DNA from: Pseudoalteromonas xiamenensis
Lineage (GTDB): Bacteria > Pseudomonadota > Gammaproteobacteria > Enterobacterales > Alteromonadaceae
DNA length: 64,000 nt
Reading direction: 5' to 3' (one strand)
Assembly (NCBI RefSeq): GCF_042431545.1
Contig: NZ_JBHLYX010000001.1
Under the pieces are notes generated by a model that made no database searches, was not told where the DNA came from, and was given only the letters and a program-made list of their open reading frames with translations. Positions 25,405 through 34,417 of the stretch are shown here, piece by piece. Positions within the stretch are counted from its first letter, which is position 1. Each line of letters begins with the position of its first letter. The translations under genes and the position numbers were made by a program.

Positions 25405-25613
25405 ACGTTTCTCCTTCTGTTTTGAACAGTAGTATAGGTTGAAACGCTTTGTAGAAATAGTGACAGAAGTCATTTGTTACAATTCGACTTCTTGGCGATT
25501 TTCAGGACGACTTGTTTGACAGGCAATAAACGCGTCTGAAATGCAGGTGGTATCAATAGTCGGGGGCGATGAGAATAGCACTTATGTTGTGCTATTCTCA
25601 TAAAAAGCGATTA

Positions 25614-26273
25614 TTAAACTTCGTATGGAAGCGGGTCTTGAGCTTGGTTAATTTCAAACGCCTCTAGGCGCTCTTGGCAGGCGCCACATTTGCCGCAAGC
25701 TTTTTCGCGACCGTTATAACATGTCCATGTTTGACCGTAATCGAGACCCATTTTTAAACCATCGGCTAAGATTTCAATTTTGCTTTCATTTAGGTATGGG
25801 CAAACAATTTCGATTTCTTCGTAGTTTGCGATACGGCAAACATCATCCATTTTTTTCACGAATTCGGGGCGGCAATCAGGGTAAATAGCGTGATCACCTG
25901 AATGCGCACCGTAGTAAACTTTGTTCGCTTTTAACGAAACGGCGTAGCCCACAGCAAGAGAAAGTAAGATCATGTTTCGGTTTGGTACAACCGTACTTTT
26001 CATGCTTTCTTCTTCGTAGTGGCCTTCAGGCACGTCGATATTGTCGGTCAGTGACGAACCGCCAATTAATTGATTAATGGCCGAAATATCAACGATTTTA
26101 TGATTAACACCTAGGTTACGACAAACATCTTCCGCAACCTTCAATTCTTTTACATGTCGTTGACCATAATTAAACGACAACGCGTAAACCTCGTATCCTT
26201 GCTGTACGGCTTTATTTAATACGGTGAATGAATCCATACCACCAGAATAGATTACGACAACTTTTTCACTCAT
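25614..26273 (-). CDS. queC: 7-cyano-7-deazaguanine synthase QueC
   Basis: A 219-residue ATP-dependent enzyme converting 7-carboxy-7-deazaguanine to preQ0 in queuosine synthesis. The PP-loop SGGMDSFTVL is at residues 10-19. The conserved TVVPNRNMILLS and HSGDHAIYPDCRPEF blocks follow. The zinc site CYNGREKACGKCGACQER (four Cys) is near the C terminus. It is divergent from queE with a 126-base space, in which I saw no riboswitch-like structure. queD is not in this window. Confidence 0.97.
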   Translation of the reverse strand: MSEKVVVIYSGGMDSFTVLNKAVQQGYEVYALSFNYGQRHVKELKVAEDVCRNLGVNHKIVDISAINQLIGGSSLTDNIDVPEGHYEEESMKSTVVPNRNMILLSLAVGYAVSLKANKVYYGAHSGDHAIYPDCRPEFVKKMDDVCRIANYEEIEIVCPYLNESKIEILADGLKMGLDYGQTWTCYNGREKACGKCGACQERLEAFEINQAQDPLPYEV

Positions 26274-26399
26274 AGATAAATGCCTCGATTTTGATAGAGG
26301 TTTAAGTCAGGGCGCGATATACTACACGGCCGCACGAGAAATGACAAATTTACCTGTGCAAATTAAGAAACTGATTGAGTCGTAAAGAAGAGATTTGCT

Positions 26400-27065
26400 T
26401 TGTATAAAATTAACGAAATATTCGAAACTATCCAGGGAGAAGCGAGTTACACCGGCACGCCCTCTATTTTTGTTCGCCTACAAGGCTGTCCTGTTGGATG
26501 TGCGTGGTGCGATACGAAACAAACTTGGGAAGTGAATGACACGTATTTAGTTAGTCTTGAGCAAACCGTAGAAAAGAAAGCAGATTCTGATCTTTGGGCG
26601 AATGCATCAGCACAGCAAATATTTGAATTATTCCAACAACGTAGTTATCAAGCCAAACACGTTGTCATCACCGGCGGAGAGCCGTGTATGTACGACTTAA
26701 ATCCACTCTGTGATATGCTGCACGAACATGGCTATACCACTCAAATAGAAACAAGCGGCACATTTGAAATACTTGCCCCAGAGAAAACGTGGGTAACTGT
26801 ATCACCAAAGATAAATATGCGTGGCGGATACGAAGTACTAACGTCAGCTATGCAGCGAGCAAACGAAATTAAGCACCCAATTGCTATGAACAAGCACGTT
26901 GAAGAGTTAGAGGCGTTATTTGAGCGTACTGGTACACGTCCAGCGCTAGTATATCTGCAGCCTATTAGCCAAAAAGCGAAAGCAACGAAACTGGCGATTG
27001 AAGTATGTAAAGCGAAAAACTGGCGCCTTTCCGTGCAAGTGCATAAGTATTTAGGTATCAATTAA
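26400..27065 (+). CDS. queE: 7-carboxy-7-deazaguanine synthase QueE
   Basis: A 221-residue radical SAM enzyme making 7-carboxy-7-deazaguanine from 6-carboxytetrahydropterin. It starts MYKINEIFETIQGEASYTGTP, and the cluster-binding cysteines are Cys30, Cys34 and Cys37 (CPVGCAWCDT). SAM-binding VVITGGEPCMYDL is near 96. The start is TTG at 26400, with AAGAGA about seven bases upstream. Alignment with E. coli QueE (MQYPINEMFQT) supports this position. The queC gene is divergent next to it, and a bidirectional terminator follows. Confidence 0.95.
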   Translation: MYKINEIFETIQGEASYTGTPSIFVRLQGCPVGCAWCDTKQTWEVNDTYLVSLEQTVEKKADSDLWANASAQQIFELFQQRSYQAKHVVITGGEPCMYDLNPLCDMLHEHGYTTQIETSGTFEILAPEKTWVTVSPKINMRGGYEVLTSAMQRANEIKHPIAMNKHVEELEALFERTGTRPALVYLQPISQKAKATKLAIEVCKAKNWRLSVQVHKYLGIN

Positions 27066-27092
27066 AAAAGCCCGCAGATGCGGGCTTTTTTA
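27064..27092. terminator. bidirectional terminator between queE and bcp
   Basis: GCCCGC (27070-27075), loop AGAT, GCGGGC (27080-27085), flanked by AAAAAA and TTTTTT. It serves both convergent genes. Confidence 0.93.
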
Positions 27093-27097
27093 AAGGT

Positions 27098-27565
27098 TTA
27101 CGCTGACAAGAAGTCAATCACCACTTGGTGATGGTCTTTTGTCTTGAACTTATCGAATACGTGCTTCACAAGGCCATCTTGACCGATTAGGAAGGAAATA
27201 CGGTGAATTCCATCGTATTCTTTACCCATAAATTTCTTTGGTCCCCATACACCGAATGCATCTGCAATTGCGTGATCTTCATCTGAAAGAAGGGGGAAGT
27301 TTAGTTCTTTTTTATCTTCAAAGTTTTTTAGCTTTTTAACCGCGTCAGGGCTAATGCCAACCGCGATGGTGTTTAACTGTGCCAAAGCATCTTTCTGATC
27401 TCTTAAGTTTTCCGCCTGAACAGTACAACCAGGGGTAAGTGCTTTGGGGTAAAAATAGACGAGTACTTGTTGGTCTTTTAACAGTGTAGCAAGGCTTACC
27501 TCACGACCGTTTTGATCTAATAGTGTAAAAAGAGGGGCTTTGTCGCCCGCTTGAAGTCTATTCAT
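27098..27565 (-). CDS. bcp: thioredoxin-dependent peroxiredoxin Bcp (1-Cys form)
   Basis: A 155-residue AhpC/TSA-family thiol peroxidase reducing hydrogen peroxide and organic peroxides. The peroxidatic Cys47 is in YPKALTPGCTVQAENLRD. E. coli Bcp has its resolving cysteine five residues later, but this protein has Glu52 there. It should therefore act as a 1-Cys enzyme or use an external thiol. Other family blocks are intact: NFPLLSDEDHAIADAFGVWGPKKFMGKEYDGIHRISFLI. It lies nine bases downstream of gcvR, the usual gammaproteobacterial pair. Confidence 0.95.
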   Translation of the reverse strand: MNRLQAGDKAPLFTLLDQNGREVSLATLLKDQQVLVYFYPKALTPGCTVQAENLRDQKDALAQLNTIAVGISPDAVKKLKNFEDKKELNFPLLSDEDHAIADAFGVWGPKKFMGKEYDGIHRISFLIGQDGLVKHVFDKFKTKDHHQVVIDFLSA

Positions 27566-27574
27566 TGGATATCC

Positions 27575-28108
27575 TTAGCGAATGCGTCTGAAAATATAAT
27601 CTACGTTTAGCTTGCGAGAAAGATCTTCAAATTTCATTTTGAATTCGTCACTGTCGACTTCAACAGGAATATTTACTTCTATTTCACAGCGCATCATTAA
27701 CTGTTCATTTTCTTCGTAAGTATCCGATTTAAGAGAACAAATGCTGATGTTCTGCTCAGCAAAAAATCCGGTAAATTTACTGAGTGTGCCCGGTGTGTCC
27801 ACACCGTGATATTCGAGCGTATAACCTGCACTATATTCTCCAGGAATATGCTGTGAAGTACGCTTCATCATCGTCAATAAACCCATTTCCATACCTTTTA
27901 GGGGCAGCAAATGCTCTACACGGCACAATGCCGCCATATCCCCAGATAAAAGCATGATAAAGGTGAATTCATTTCCCAAAATTGCGATGCGACTGTCAAT
28001 GATGTTGCAGTGACAATCACTCACTAATTTTGTTAATTCACTGACTATTCCAGGGCGATCCTCGCCAATTGCTGTCAAAACTAATTGTTGATTTGCAAAA
28101 GTTGCCAT
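27575..28108 (-). CDS. gcvR: glycine cleavage system regulator GcvR (ACT-domain protein)
   Basis: A 177-residue protein with two ACT domains. The N-terminal part (LVLTAIGEDRPGIVSELTKLVSDCHCNIIDSRIAILGNEFTFIML) matches E. coli GcvR closely, and the second domain begins at about 90 (GYTLEYHGVDTPGTLSKFTGFF). In E. coli GcvR binds GcvA and represses the glycine cleavage operon when glycine is scarce. It is first in the gcvR-bcp operon. gcvA is not in the window. Confidence 0.93.
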   Translation of the reverse strand: MATFANQQLVLTAIGEDRPGIVSELTKLVSDCHCNIIDSRIAILGNEFTFIMLLSGDMAALCRVEHLLPLKGMEMGLLTMMKRTSQHIPGEYSAGYTLEYHGVDTPGTLSKFTGFFAEQNISICSLKSDTYEENEQLMMRCEIEVNIPVEVDSDEFKMKFEDLSRKLNVDYIFRRIR

Positions 28109-28447
28109 GAAAAATACCTAGTGTTGCGACAGAGCCTAGTTATAAATTGCTATTTTTGCCACCATCTAGATGGCAAGCGTCCGAGAATAACATAGATGCT
28201 TTCTTTATCGCCATCTCTAAACTTTGCCGCGTTATAGCAAATTTTCTATTTACGACCATCATTGGCATAGTTACTTGTGTTTGTATGCGGCTGAAAGTAA
28301 CATAAGGCTCAATTTTACTAATCGCCGTCGTAGATTGGCGAATACCGCAGGCTAGCGGTAAAAAATTTATCAAAGTAAATGAACCATTTCGGCATTACCC
28401 ACTCATATACGAGAACGACAATAAAGGGTTTGCTAAGGAGAAATTTA
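28109..28447. other. gcvR // bamC intergenic region; dapA absent
   Basis: About 340 bases with no supported gene. The usual gammaproteobacterial order gcvR-bcp // dapA-bamC would place dapA here. Both strands contain early stops in all frames of useful length and I see no dapA fragment. A short minus-strand open frame inside has no ribosome site and no family features. Confidence 0.6.
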
Positions 28448-29509
28448 GTGCAGTATTGGGTTAAAACGTCATTGGCTTGCGGTGTTCTATTAACACTATC
28501 TGGTTGTAGTATTTTTACCAATGACGCGCACCATCCTCGTAATTACCGAGCAAATGCGCCTGTCAAAGTTCCAAGTACATTAAAAGCTCCAGAAATCGAT
28601 CCTGATTTTAAAATGGATATCGCTCAATATGAGAGCCAAGAAGAACCCAAAGGGTTTCGTCCGCCACAGCAAGTATTGACTGTCGCGCAAGGCACATGGA
28701 TAGAAGAGGGCGATAAAGTTTCACGCGTTTATTTTGACAAAAATGATGGCATCAAAGATTTAGCGGATTCAATTTGGATGGCGACCCAAGGTGCACTGAC
28801 TTCAAATAACGTGACTGCGGAACGCTCAGCTAAAGCAACCGGCACAATCGAAAGTGGTTGGTTCACGCTCATCAAGCCAAAAGATGGTTGGTTTTGGGAA
28901 GATACCAAGTCACCGTCTCAGCAGCGTTTCAAATTTCGCATTGAACAACAAGAACACAAACGTACAGCGAGTTTAATTGTCGAATTGATTGATTATCGTA
29001 GTGATGATATTCCTTTAACCGATCTTTTGAAGCAACAACTTGAAGTGCGTGCGCTAAACGAAGTCGTCACTGAATACGATTATCAATACCGCCGTTTATT
29101 AGCAGAAATAAGACAATCGGAAGGCCAGTTAGCGATTGAAATCGGGTCAGATGAAGAAGGTAATTCGGCACTCGTGTTGTCAACGGCGTTCGAACATGTT
29201 TTCGATAAAGTATCTGGTTTACTGGAAGGGTTAAGCTTCACGGTCGACAAAGTGAATGTTGATGAATCAACGATAGCTGTAACCTACGAGAAGCCGGAAG
29301 ACAGCATTTGGAATTCAATTTGGGGTGATTCAATACCATCACTACCTCTGGAAAACGGCAAGTACACCATCAAGATTTCTTCCAATAAAGAAGGTGGAAG
29401 TGTGTTAACTTGGCAAAACGGAAATGACCAAGTACTCGATGCTCAAGCAGTTCAGGCGCTACAACAAGGCCTTCTAAATGCAGTGCGTCAAAAGGACGTA
29501 AGACTCTAA
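28448..29509 (+). CDS. bamC: outer-membrane assembly lipoprotein BamC (NlpB)
   Basis: A 353-residue lipoprotein of the Bam complex that inserts beta-barrel proteins. The signal peptide ends in lipobox LSGC with acylated Cys20. A long unstructured segment follows (about 21-75, the BamD-binding lasso) and then two helix-grip domains, with SGWFTLIKPKDGWFW in the first and VAVTYEKPEDS-like IAVTYEKPEDSIWNSIWG in the second. The start is GTG at 28448 with AAGGAG seven bases upstream. The partner gene dapA is not upstream. A terminator follows. Confidence 0.94.
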   Translation: MQYWVKTSLACGVLLTLSGCSIFTNDAHHPRNYRANAPVKVPSTLKAPEIDPDFKMDIAQYESQEEPKGFRPPQQVLTVAQGTWIEEGDKVSRVYFDKNDGIKDLADSIWMATQGALTSNNVTAERSAKATGTIESGWFTLIKPKDGWFWEDTKSPSQQRFKFRIEQQEHKRTASLIVELIDYRSDDIPLTDLLKQQLEVRALNEVVTEYDYQYRRLLAEIRQSEGQLAIEIGSDEEGNSALVLSTAFEHVFDKVSGLLEGLSFTVDKVNVDESTIAVTYEKPEDSIWNSIWGDSIPSLPLENGKYTIKISSNKEGGSVLTWQNGNDQVLDAQAVQALQQGLLNAVRQKDVRL

Positions 29510-29531
29510 AATAATTAGAAATATAGGGTAG

Positions 29532-29562
29532 AGAAAAGAGCGCAAGCTCTTTTCTTCGTTTT
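29532..29562 (+). terminator. intrinsic terminator after bamC
   Basis: AAAAGAGC (29534-29541), loop GCAA, GCTCTTTT (29546-29553), then a T-rich tail. Confidence 0.85.
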
Positions 29563-29580
29563 ACTTAAGTGGAAAATTCT

Positions 29581-30948
29581 ATGGCTATCAGTCGCACCTC
29601 GCCAGACTTCTGGCGTACGCTGTTTGCGTTCACCGTCCCCTCATTGATTGGGGTTTTCTTGTTTATGACTCCAGTGCCTGTTGGCGATGTTGTCACCATT
29701 CCTATTGCTGTAATGGCAAAAAATGTTCAACAATTTGTTGCGCCCTTTATTCATCCGCTGATCGTCGCTATCGTTTGTATTACGGGGCTGATGAGCCTTG
29801 CGGTGTCGGTATTTAATGTTAAACCGTTTCGTCATGTACATATCATCCAGCATTTGTTCAAAGTAAGCCCTATTTGGTTAGTGACTCGCTTGGCAGGCAT
29901 GGTGTTTATTCTGATGACCTATTTTAAGGTTGGCCCCCATGCTATTCACTCAGACAATACTGGGACCTTAGTGTTACATGATCTGCTACCTGTACTCTTT
30001 TCTGTCTTTATCTTGGCAGGTTTATTGTTACCATTGCTGCTTAATTTCGGGTTACTCGAACTCGTTGGTACGCTTTTTACTAAGGTGATGCGTCCGTTGT
30101 TTGGCGTGCCTGGCCGAAGTGCGGTGAACTGTGTCGCTTCATGGTTAGGTGATGGTAGCGTAGGTATTTTGATGACTGCGCGCCAATATGAAGAAAAATT
30201 TTACACTGAGCGCGAAGCTGCGATTATCGGTACGACGTTTTCAGCGGTGTCTATTACATTCTGTCTAGTGGTAATCGGACAAGTGAAATTAGAATACTTA
30301 TTTGCGCCGTTTTATCTCACCGTCTGTTTGGCCGGTTTTGTTGCCGCGTTTATTGTTCCGCGTCTTCCACCTCTTCGGTTCAAAAAACAAGTTTACATTG
30401 ATGGTTCGCCAGCAGATGAAAACGCAGAAGCGGTGCCTGAGGGCAAAACCTTGTTTAAACACGCGCTAGATGTAGCGTTACTGAAGGCGCAAAAAGCACC
30501 CGGCGTGAAAGGAACGTTGCAAGAAGGTACTCATAACGCATTGGACATGGTTTTTGCTGTATTGCCTGTAGTTATGGCGGTAGGTACAACCGCGCTCATC
30601 ATCGCTGAATACACACCGATTTTCCAATACTTGGGCAAACCGTTTATTCCATTCTTAGAATTACTGCAAATTCCTGAAGCAGAGAAAGCGGCGGAAACCA
30701 TTGTTGTTGGTTTTGCGGATATGTTTATACCATCCATACTTGCTGCGAGCAGCATTGAAAGTGATGTTACGCGCTTTATTGTTGCCGCGATGAGTGTAAC
30801 GCAGTTGATTTACATGTCAGAAGTGGGCGCGTTGCTGCTTGGCAGTAAAATCCCAGTGAATCTTTGGGAGTTATTCCTGATATTTATTTTACGTACAATT
30901 GTTACGTTACCCGTTATTACTTTAATGGCACATTGGCTAGTAGCCTAA
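29581..30948 (+). CDS. YjiH-family nucleoside-recognition (Gate) membrane protein
   Basis: A 455-residue polytopic inner-membrane protein with about ten hydrophobic segments. It carries two nucleoside-recognition (Gate) regions, near 150-210 (GVPGRSAVNCVASWLGDGSVGILMT) and 330-400 (VVGFADMFIPSILAASSIESDVTRFIVAAMSVTQLIYMSEVGALLL). This fits the YjiH family of unknown transport function. ATG at 29581 has AGTGGA upstream and is preferred to GTG at 29569. It is flanked by terminators on both sides, so it is monocistronic. Confidence 0.83.
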   Translation: MAISRTSPDFWRTLFAFTVPSLIGVFLFMTPVPVGDVVTIPIAVMAKNVQQFVAPFIHPLIVAIVCITGLMSLAVSVFNVKPFRHVHIIQHLFKVSPIWLVTRLAGMVFILMTYFKVGPHAIHSDNTGTLVLHDLLPVLFSVFILAGLLLPLLLNFGLLELVGTLFTKVMRPLFGVPGRSAVNCVASWLGDGSVGILMTARQYEEKFYTEREAAIIGTTFSAVSITFCLVVIGQVKLEYLFAPFYLTVCLAGFVAAFIVPRLPPLRFKKQVYIDGSPADENAEAVPEGKTLFKHALDVALLKAQKAPGVKGTLQEGTHNALDMVFAVLPVVMAVGTTALIIAEYTPIFQYLGKPFIPFLELLQIPEAEKAAETIVVGFADMFIPSILAASSIESDVTRFIVAAMSVTQLIYMSEVGALLLGSKIPVNLWELFLIFILRTIVTLPVITLMAHWLVA

Positions 30949-30953
30949 AGAAG

Positions 30954-30984
30954 AAAAAAGCCTCGTTTTGAACGAGGCTTTTTT
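30954..30984. terminator. bidirectional terminator between the YjiH-like gene and hrpB
   Basis: GCCTCGTT (30960-30967) and AACGAGGC (30971-30978) with AAAAAA before and TTTTTT after. Confidence 0.93.
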
Positions 30985-31006
30985 ATAGGTGTAGGGTAAG
31001 TAATCG

Positions 31007-33337
31007 CTATTTGATTGGAACGACTTTGCTTGCCCGTTGATAAGTAATCGCTAAGCCGCTCCATGCGGGGAGTTCCCATCGTTTCGGGGCTTCCTTTCTG
31101 CTACCGCTTTCATATTCAATCGTCACCTTTTTGCCTTGTAGAGCATAGCGAACATTTAGGTTCTGGTTTGCAAGCACTAACTTAAGCGGGAACTTGTCTT
31201 TTAGGGATTCTATTTCCCAAACTTCGATGCCATCGTATTGAAAATCCGCTTCGGTGACGAGTTCAAGGTCGTCGAAAGACTCTATACCTAACTTAATGAC
31301 TTGTTGAGTTAAGTAATCGATAGGTTCAGGTACTTGGCTCGGATCTTTTTTCAATTGATTTGAAATTTGATGATAGCGGATAGCCATCTTTACTTGTTCA
31401 AAAAGACTAGGCATAAGCATTTGCTGTTCAATGGCTTTAGCTAAAACACTGGGCAATTCCTCAGTCGAAGGTGAGCGTTGATATTGCGCAAGCACAACAT
31501 CGGCATAACGTTTTTCAACGGTAACGCTTAACTGACTGTCGATGAATTGAACACTGACTATCGATTCTTGAGTAGGAATTAATTCAGAAACGCGATTCAA
31601 AACAATGGGACTGGCAATTGTCGCCAAGGTGACGGCGTTTTTTGTGCCTCGACCTGCAAGCGTAAATGTGCTCATGACGAGAAGACTTTGCGCAGTGGAT
31701 TGCGCGTAGGATTGCTTTGCTAAACTGATTTCAATCTTACCGTTGGCAAAAGTGTCTCGGCGGTTATTTCGTTTAATGAATAATCGTTCAGGTTGGGCCT
31801 GAATAATGGCATGTAATAATGCACTTTTATCGTAACTAGACGCTTTCGCAAGCTCTGGCAATGAGAAGTGTGCTCTGAGCATTTCACTATATTGCCTCGC
31901 TTCTTTAAGGGCTTCCGCGTCAACAGCCATGTCAGGGATAAGCCCACGTAGTACCGCAATAGATATGGTTATATCGCAAGCGTCTGGAAACTGTTTATTC
32001 AAAGCGTCTAATGCATCAACACTAGTCGGTAAGCTATACACGGTTGCTGGAACTGCAATGACAGACACTAAGTCAATAACGGCTTGTCTGAGCGTTGAAG
32101 AGGGCATGGATATGATAAGCTGCCCAAGCTCTACGTCTAAAGGAAGTGGATAGAGACTTTTACCAAGTTCAGTTGCCTGACCAGAACTCGAATCGATAGC
32201 GCCTAAATCTTGTAATGTATTTACTGCGAGTTGCTTAGCGCTTTCGGGTAAAGGCTCGAAAAACGGTAAACCATCAACTCCGTCATCCAAGCATGCCGCT
32301 GCGAGTACTAATTCAGTGAGAGATTCACGATGGATTTCAGGCGGTGTTTTTTCGATGAGTGGCGCATGTTGCCCGTAAAGCCGAATACACAATCCAGATT
32401 GGGTTCGGCCTGCTCGGCCTTTTCGCTGTTTTGCAGAATCTCTGACAATAGATTCCAGCCCTAAAACGGTGCGCCCTTGTCGAAGATGGGTTCGTCGTTC
32501 AAGGCCACTGTCAACCACACACGTGACGTTGGGGATGGTGAGAGAGGTTTCCGCAACATTGGTCGCGAGTATTATTCGTCGATGAGATTGGACTTTGAGG
32601 GCATTTTCTTGGAACCGCTTATCACAGCCACTGAACAGTGGGATCACCTCGATGTTAAGTGATGAAAGTGCCGTTTTAATGAACTGGATTTCACCTTTTC
32701 CAGGCAAAAACACCAAGATATCGCCAGTTGTGTCTTCAAGTGCAATTTCACAAGCCTGTTTTACTCGCTCAGCTAAATGCTCTTTAGTTGGCATTGCACG
32801 CATGTCGCTTGCGATAAAGTGTTCTTCAACAGGGAAGAGAGAACCGTCAGAATTTAGCAGGGTTGCGTTGAGTTTCTTGGCGAACAACTCACCTTGTAAA
32901 GTCGCTGAGGTTAATACAAGGCGGTGCTGAGCACGTTTTTGTAATATAGCGAGAAGCAGGTCCATGTCCCAGCGGCGCTCATGAAACTCATCGAGAATAA
33001 CCGTTGTATATTTCTCTAGCCTATTTTCGAAATACCAACGTAATGCGACACCGGGCGTGGCAAAAACAACATTGCAGTTTTCCTCTATCGCCTGCTCAAA
33101 TCGAATGGCATAGCCAATGTGATGGCCCAAAGGTGCCCCCGATTGCTCTGCTAAATATTCAGCCAATGCGGTACAGGCAATACGGCGAGGTTGGACAACA
33201 AGGACTGAACCCGATGCTGCGGCCCAAATTGGCAAACGAGTTGATTTACCTGAACCAGTCGCTGCGCTGACGACTACGTTGCCTTGCTCAAGCGCGTTTA
33301 AAAAAGGGGCTTTTAATGGGTCTATGGGTAACGGCAT
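31007..33337 (-). CDS. hrpB: DEAH-type ATP-dependent helicase HrpB-like
   Basis: A 776-residue superfamily 2 helicase of the DEAH/RHA type. Walker A AATGSGKSTRLP is near 25, QPRRIA is motif Ia, and motif II is LDEFHERRWDMDLLL (DEFH, as in HrpB). SAT motif LTSATLQG and TNVAETSLTIPNVTCVVDSG follow, then QRKGRAGRTQSG (motif VI). The helicase-associated domain follows from about 370. The C-terminal 250 residues resemble HrpB only loosely. In other species HrpB affects peptidoglycan-enzyme and adhesion mRNA handling, but its substrate RNA is not established here. It is divergent from mtfA. Confidence 0.85.
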   Translation of the reverse strand: MPLPIDPLKAPFLNALEQGNVVVSAATGSGKSTRLPIWAAASGSVLVVQPRRIACTALAEYLAEQSGAPLGHHIGYAIRFEQAIEENCNVVFATPGVALRWYFENRLEKYTTVILDEFHERRWDMDLLLAILQKRAQHRLVLTSATLQGELFAKKLNATLLNSDGSLFPVEEHFIASDMRAMPTKEHLAERVKQACEIALEDTTGDILVFLPGKGEIQFIKTALSSLNIEVIPLFSGCDKRFQENALKVQSHRRIILATNVAETSLTIPNVTCVVDSGLERRTHLRQGRTVLGLESIVRDSAKQRKGRAGRTQSGLCIRLYGQHAPLIEKTPPEIHRESLTELVLAAACLDDGVDGLPFFEPLPESAKQLAVNTLQDLGAIDSSSGQATELGKSLYPLPLDVELGQLIISMPSSTLRQAVIDLVSVIAVPATVYSLPTSVDALDALNKQFPDACDITISIAVLRGLIPDMAVDAEALKEARQYSEMLRAHFSLPELAKASSYDKSALLHAIIQAQPERLFIKRNNRRDTFANGKIEISLAKQSYAQSTAQSLLVMSTFTLAGRGTKNAVTLATIASPIVLNRVSELIPTQESIVSVQFIDSQLSVTVEKRYADVVLAQYQRSPSTEELPSVLAKAIEQQMLMPSLFEQVKMAIRYHQISNQLKKDPSQVPEPIDYLTQQVIKLGIESFDDLELVTEADFQYDGIEVWEIESLKDKFPLKLVLANQNLNVRYALQGKKVTIEYESGSRKEAPKRWELPAWSGLAITYQRASKVVPIK

Positions 33338-33486
33338 TTTCAGACTATATAATTCTTTTTCGCTGATCCTAACAAAGAATCCTTGAAAACCAAGAAAAGG
33401 ATAACCATTAATGACAATATCATGGCCTTGGCGAAAAAGTGCACTCTTGGCTGGATGTAGAAATTGAACACAGCGAGAGTTTAATC

Positions 33487-34326
33487 ATGGTCAATGTCAT
33501 TCTGATCTTCTTATTAATTCTATTTGTCGTCGCATATTGGCGAATTAACGACATTCAACGTTTCTTTTGGCAACGTAAATATCAACAACATAGTCTGTCT
33601 GCCCAAGATAAAGAAATACTGCGGCGATATATGCCCATTTATCGTCAACTTTCCAATGAAGAGCAATCTCGATTGGAATCACATATCGTATGGTTTCTAG
33701 GTGAGAAGCGGATATTAGGTAAGGATGGTTTGACAGTTAACCGTCCGATGGGGTTAATTGTGGCCGCTGATGCGTGTTTACTTGTGATAAATCAGTCATG
33801 GCCTTTATACCCAAATGTTAAAGAAGTTTTGCTTTATCCAAGCAGCTACTACGTTCCTGAAAGTAGTCGTGATGGTGCCGGTTTAGTCAGTTATCACACG
33901 ACCATTCGACAAGGCGAATCTTGGCCGGGTGGAACGCTCGTTCTAAGTTGGCATGATGTGCTTGAAGGCAATCGCCTTCCGCAAGACGGTCACAACTTGG
34001 TTTTTCACGAGTTTGCACACCAACTAGATCAGCAGACGGGACAGACGAATGGTACGCCTCTTTTACCAAAAAGCATTACTTACGGGCGCTGGGGAACGGT
34101 GTTTACACGTGCTTATCAACGTTTGAAAACACAGATTGCGTATCATATGCCGCATACTTTCCACCCGTATGGCGCGACGAATGAAGCGGAATTTTTCGCT
34201 GTTGCTACAGAAACGTTTATAGAGAAACCAAGGCAATTTAAGCATGAAGAGCCTGAACTTTATCACCTTATGGTTGAATATTTCCGCTTCGACCCCGAAA
34301 ACTGGCATCCTACAGCAACCTTTTAG
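33487..34326 (+). CDS. mtfA: M90 zinc peptidase MtfA
   Basis: A 279-residue protein of the MtfA (YeeI) family, which in E. coli binds the glucose repressor Mlc (DgsA) and relieves ptsG repression; it also has aminopeptidase activity. The gluzincin motif HEFAH is at about 174-178, and the third ligand Glu is in NEAEFFAVATETF near 237. Unlike E. coli MtfA, the N terminus here carries a hydrophobic segment (VILIFLLILFVVAYW), so it may be membrane-tethered. ATG at 33487 with GAGAG upstream is chosen over 33439. Confidence 0.9.
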   Translation: MVNVILIFLLILFVVAYWRINDIQRFFWQRKYQQHSLSAQDKEILRRYMPIYRQLSNEEQSRLESHIVWFLGEKRILGKDGLTVNRPMGLIVAADACLLVINQSWPLYPNVKEVLLYPSSYYVPESSRDGAGLVSYHTTIRQGESWPGGTLVLSWHDVLEGNRLPQDGHNLVFHEFAHQLDQQTGQTNGTPLLPKSITYGRWGTVFTRAYQRLKTQIAYHMPHTFHPYGATNEAEFFAVATETFIEKPRQFKHEEPELYHLMVEYFRFDPENWHPTATF

Positions 34327-34417
34327 ACCCTGTTAAACGGGTATCCGTAGCATTTCTCTAGTTATTCTTCATCTAATTTGCTTTTATATGGAAAAGCACA
34401 CTTGAAAGGTAAGAATA

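Noticed and set aside
26274..26399. A preQ1 riboswitch between queC and queE
   Set aside because: No preQ1-type pseudoknot or C-rich aptamer seen on either strand.
28140..28373. A minus-strand open frame that might be a dapA remnant
   Set aside because: Translation shows no DapA motifs and there is no ribosome site.
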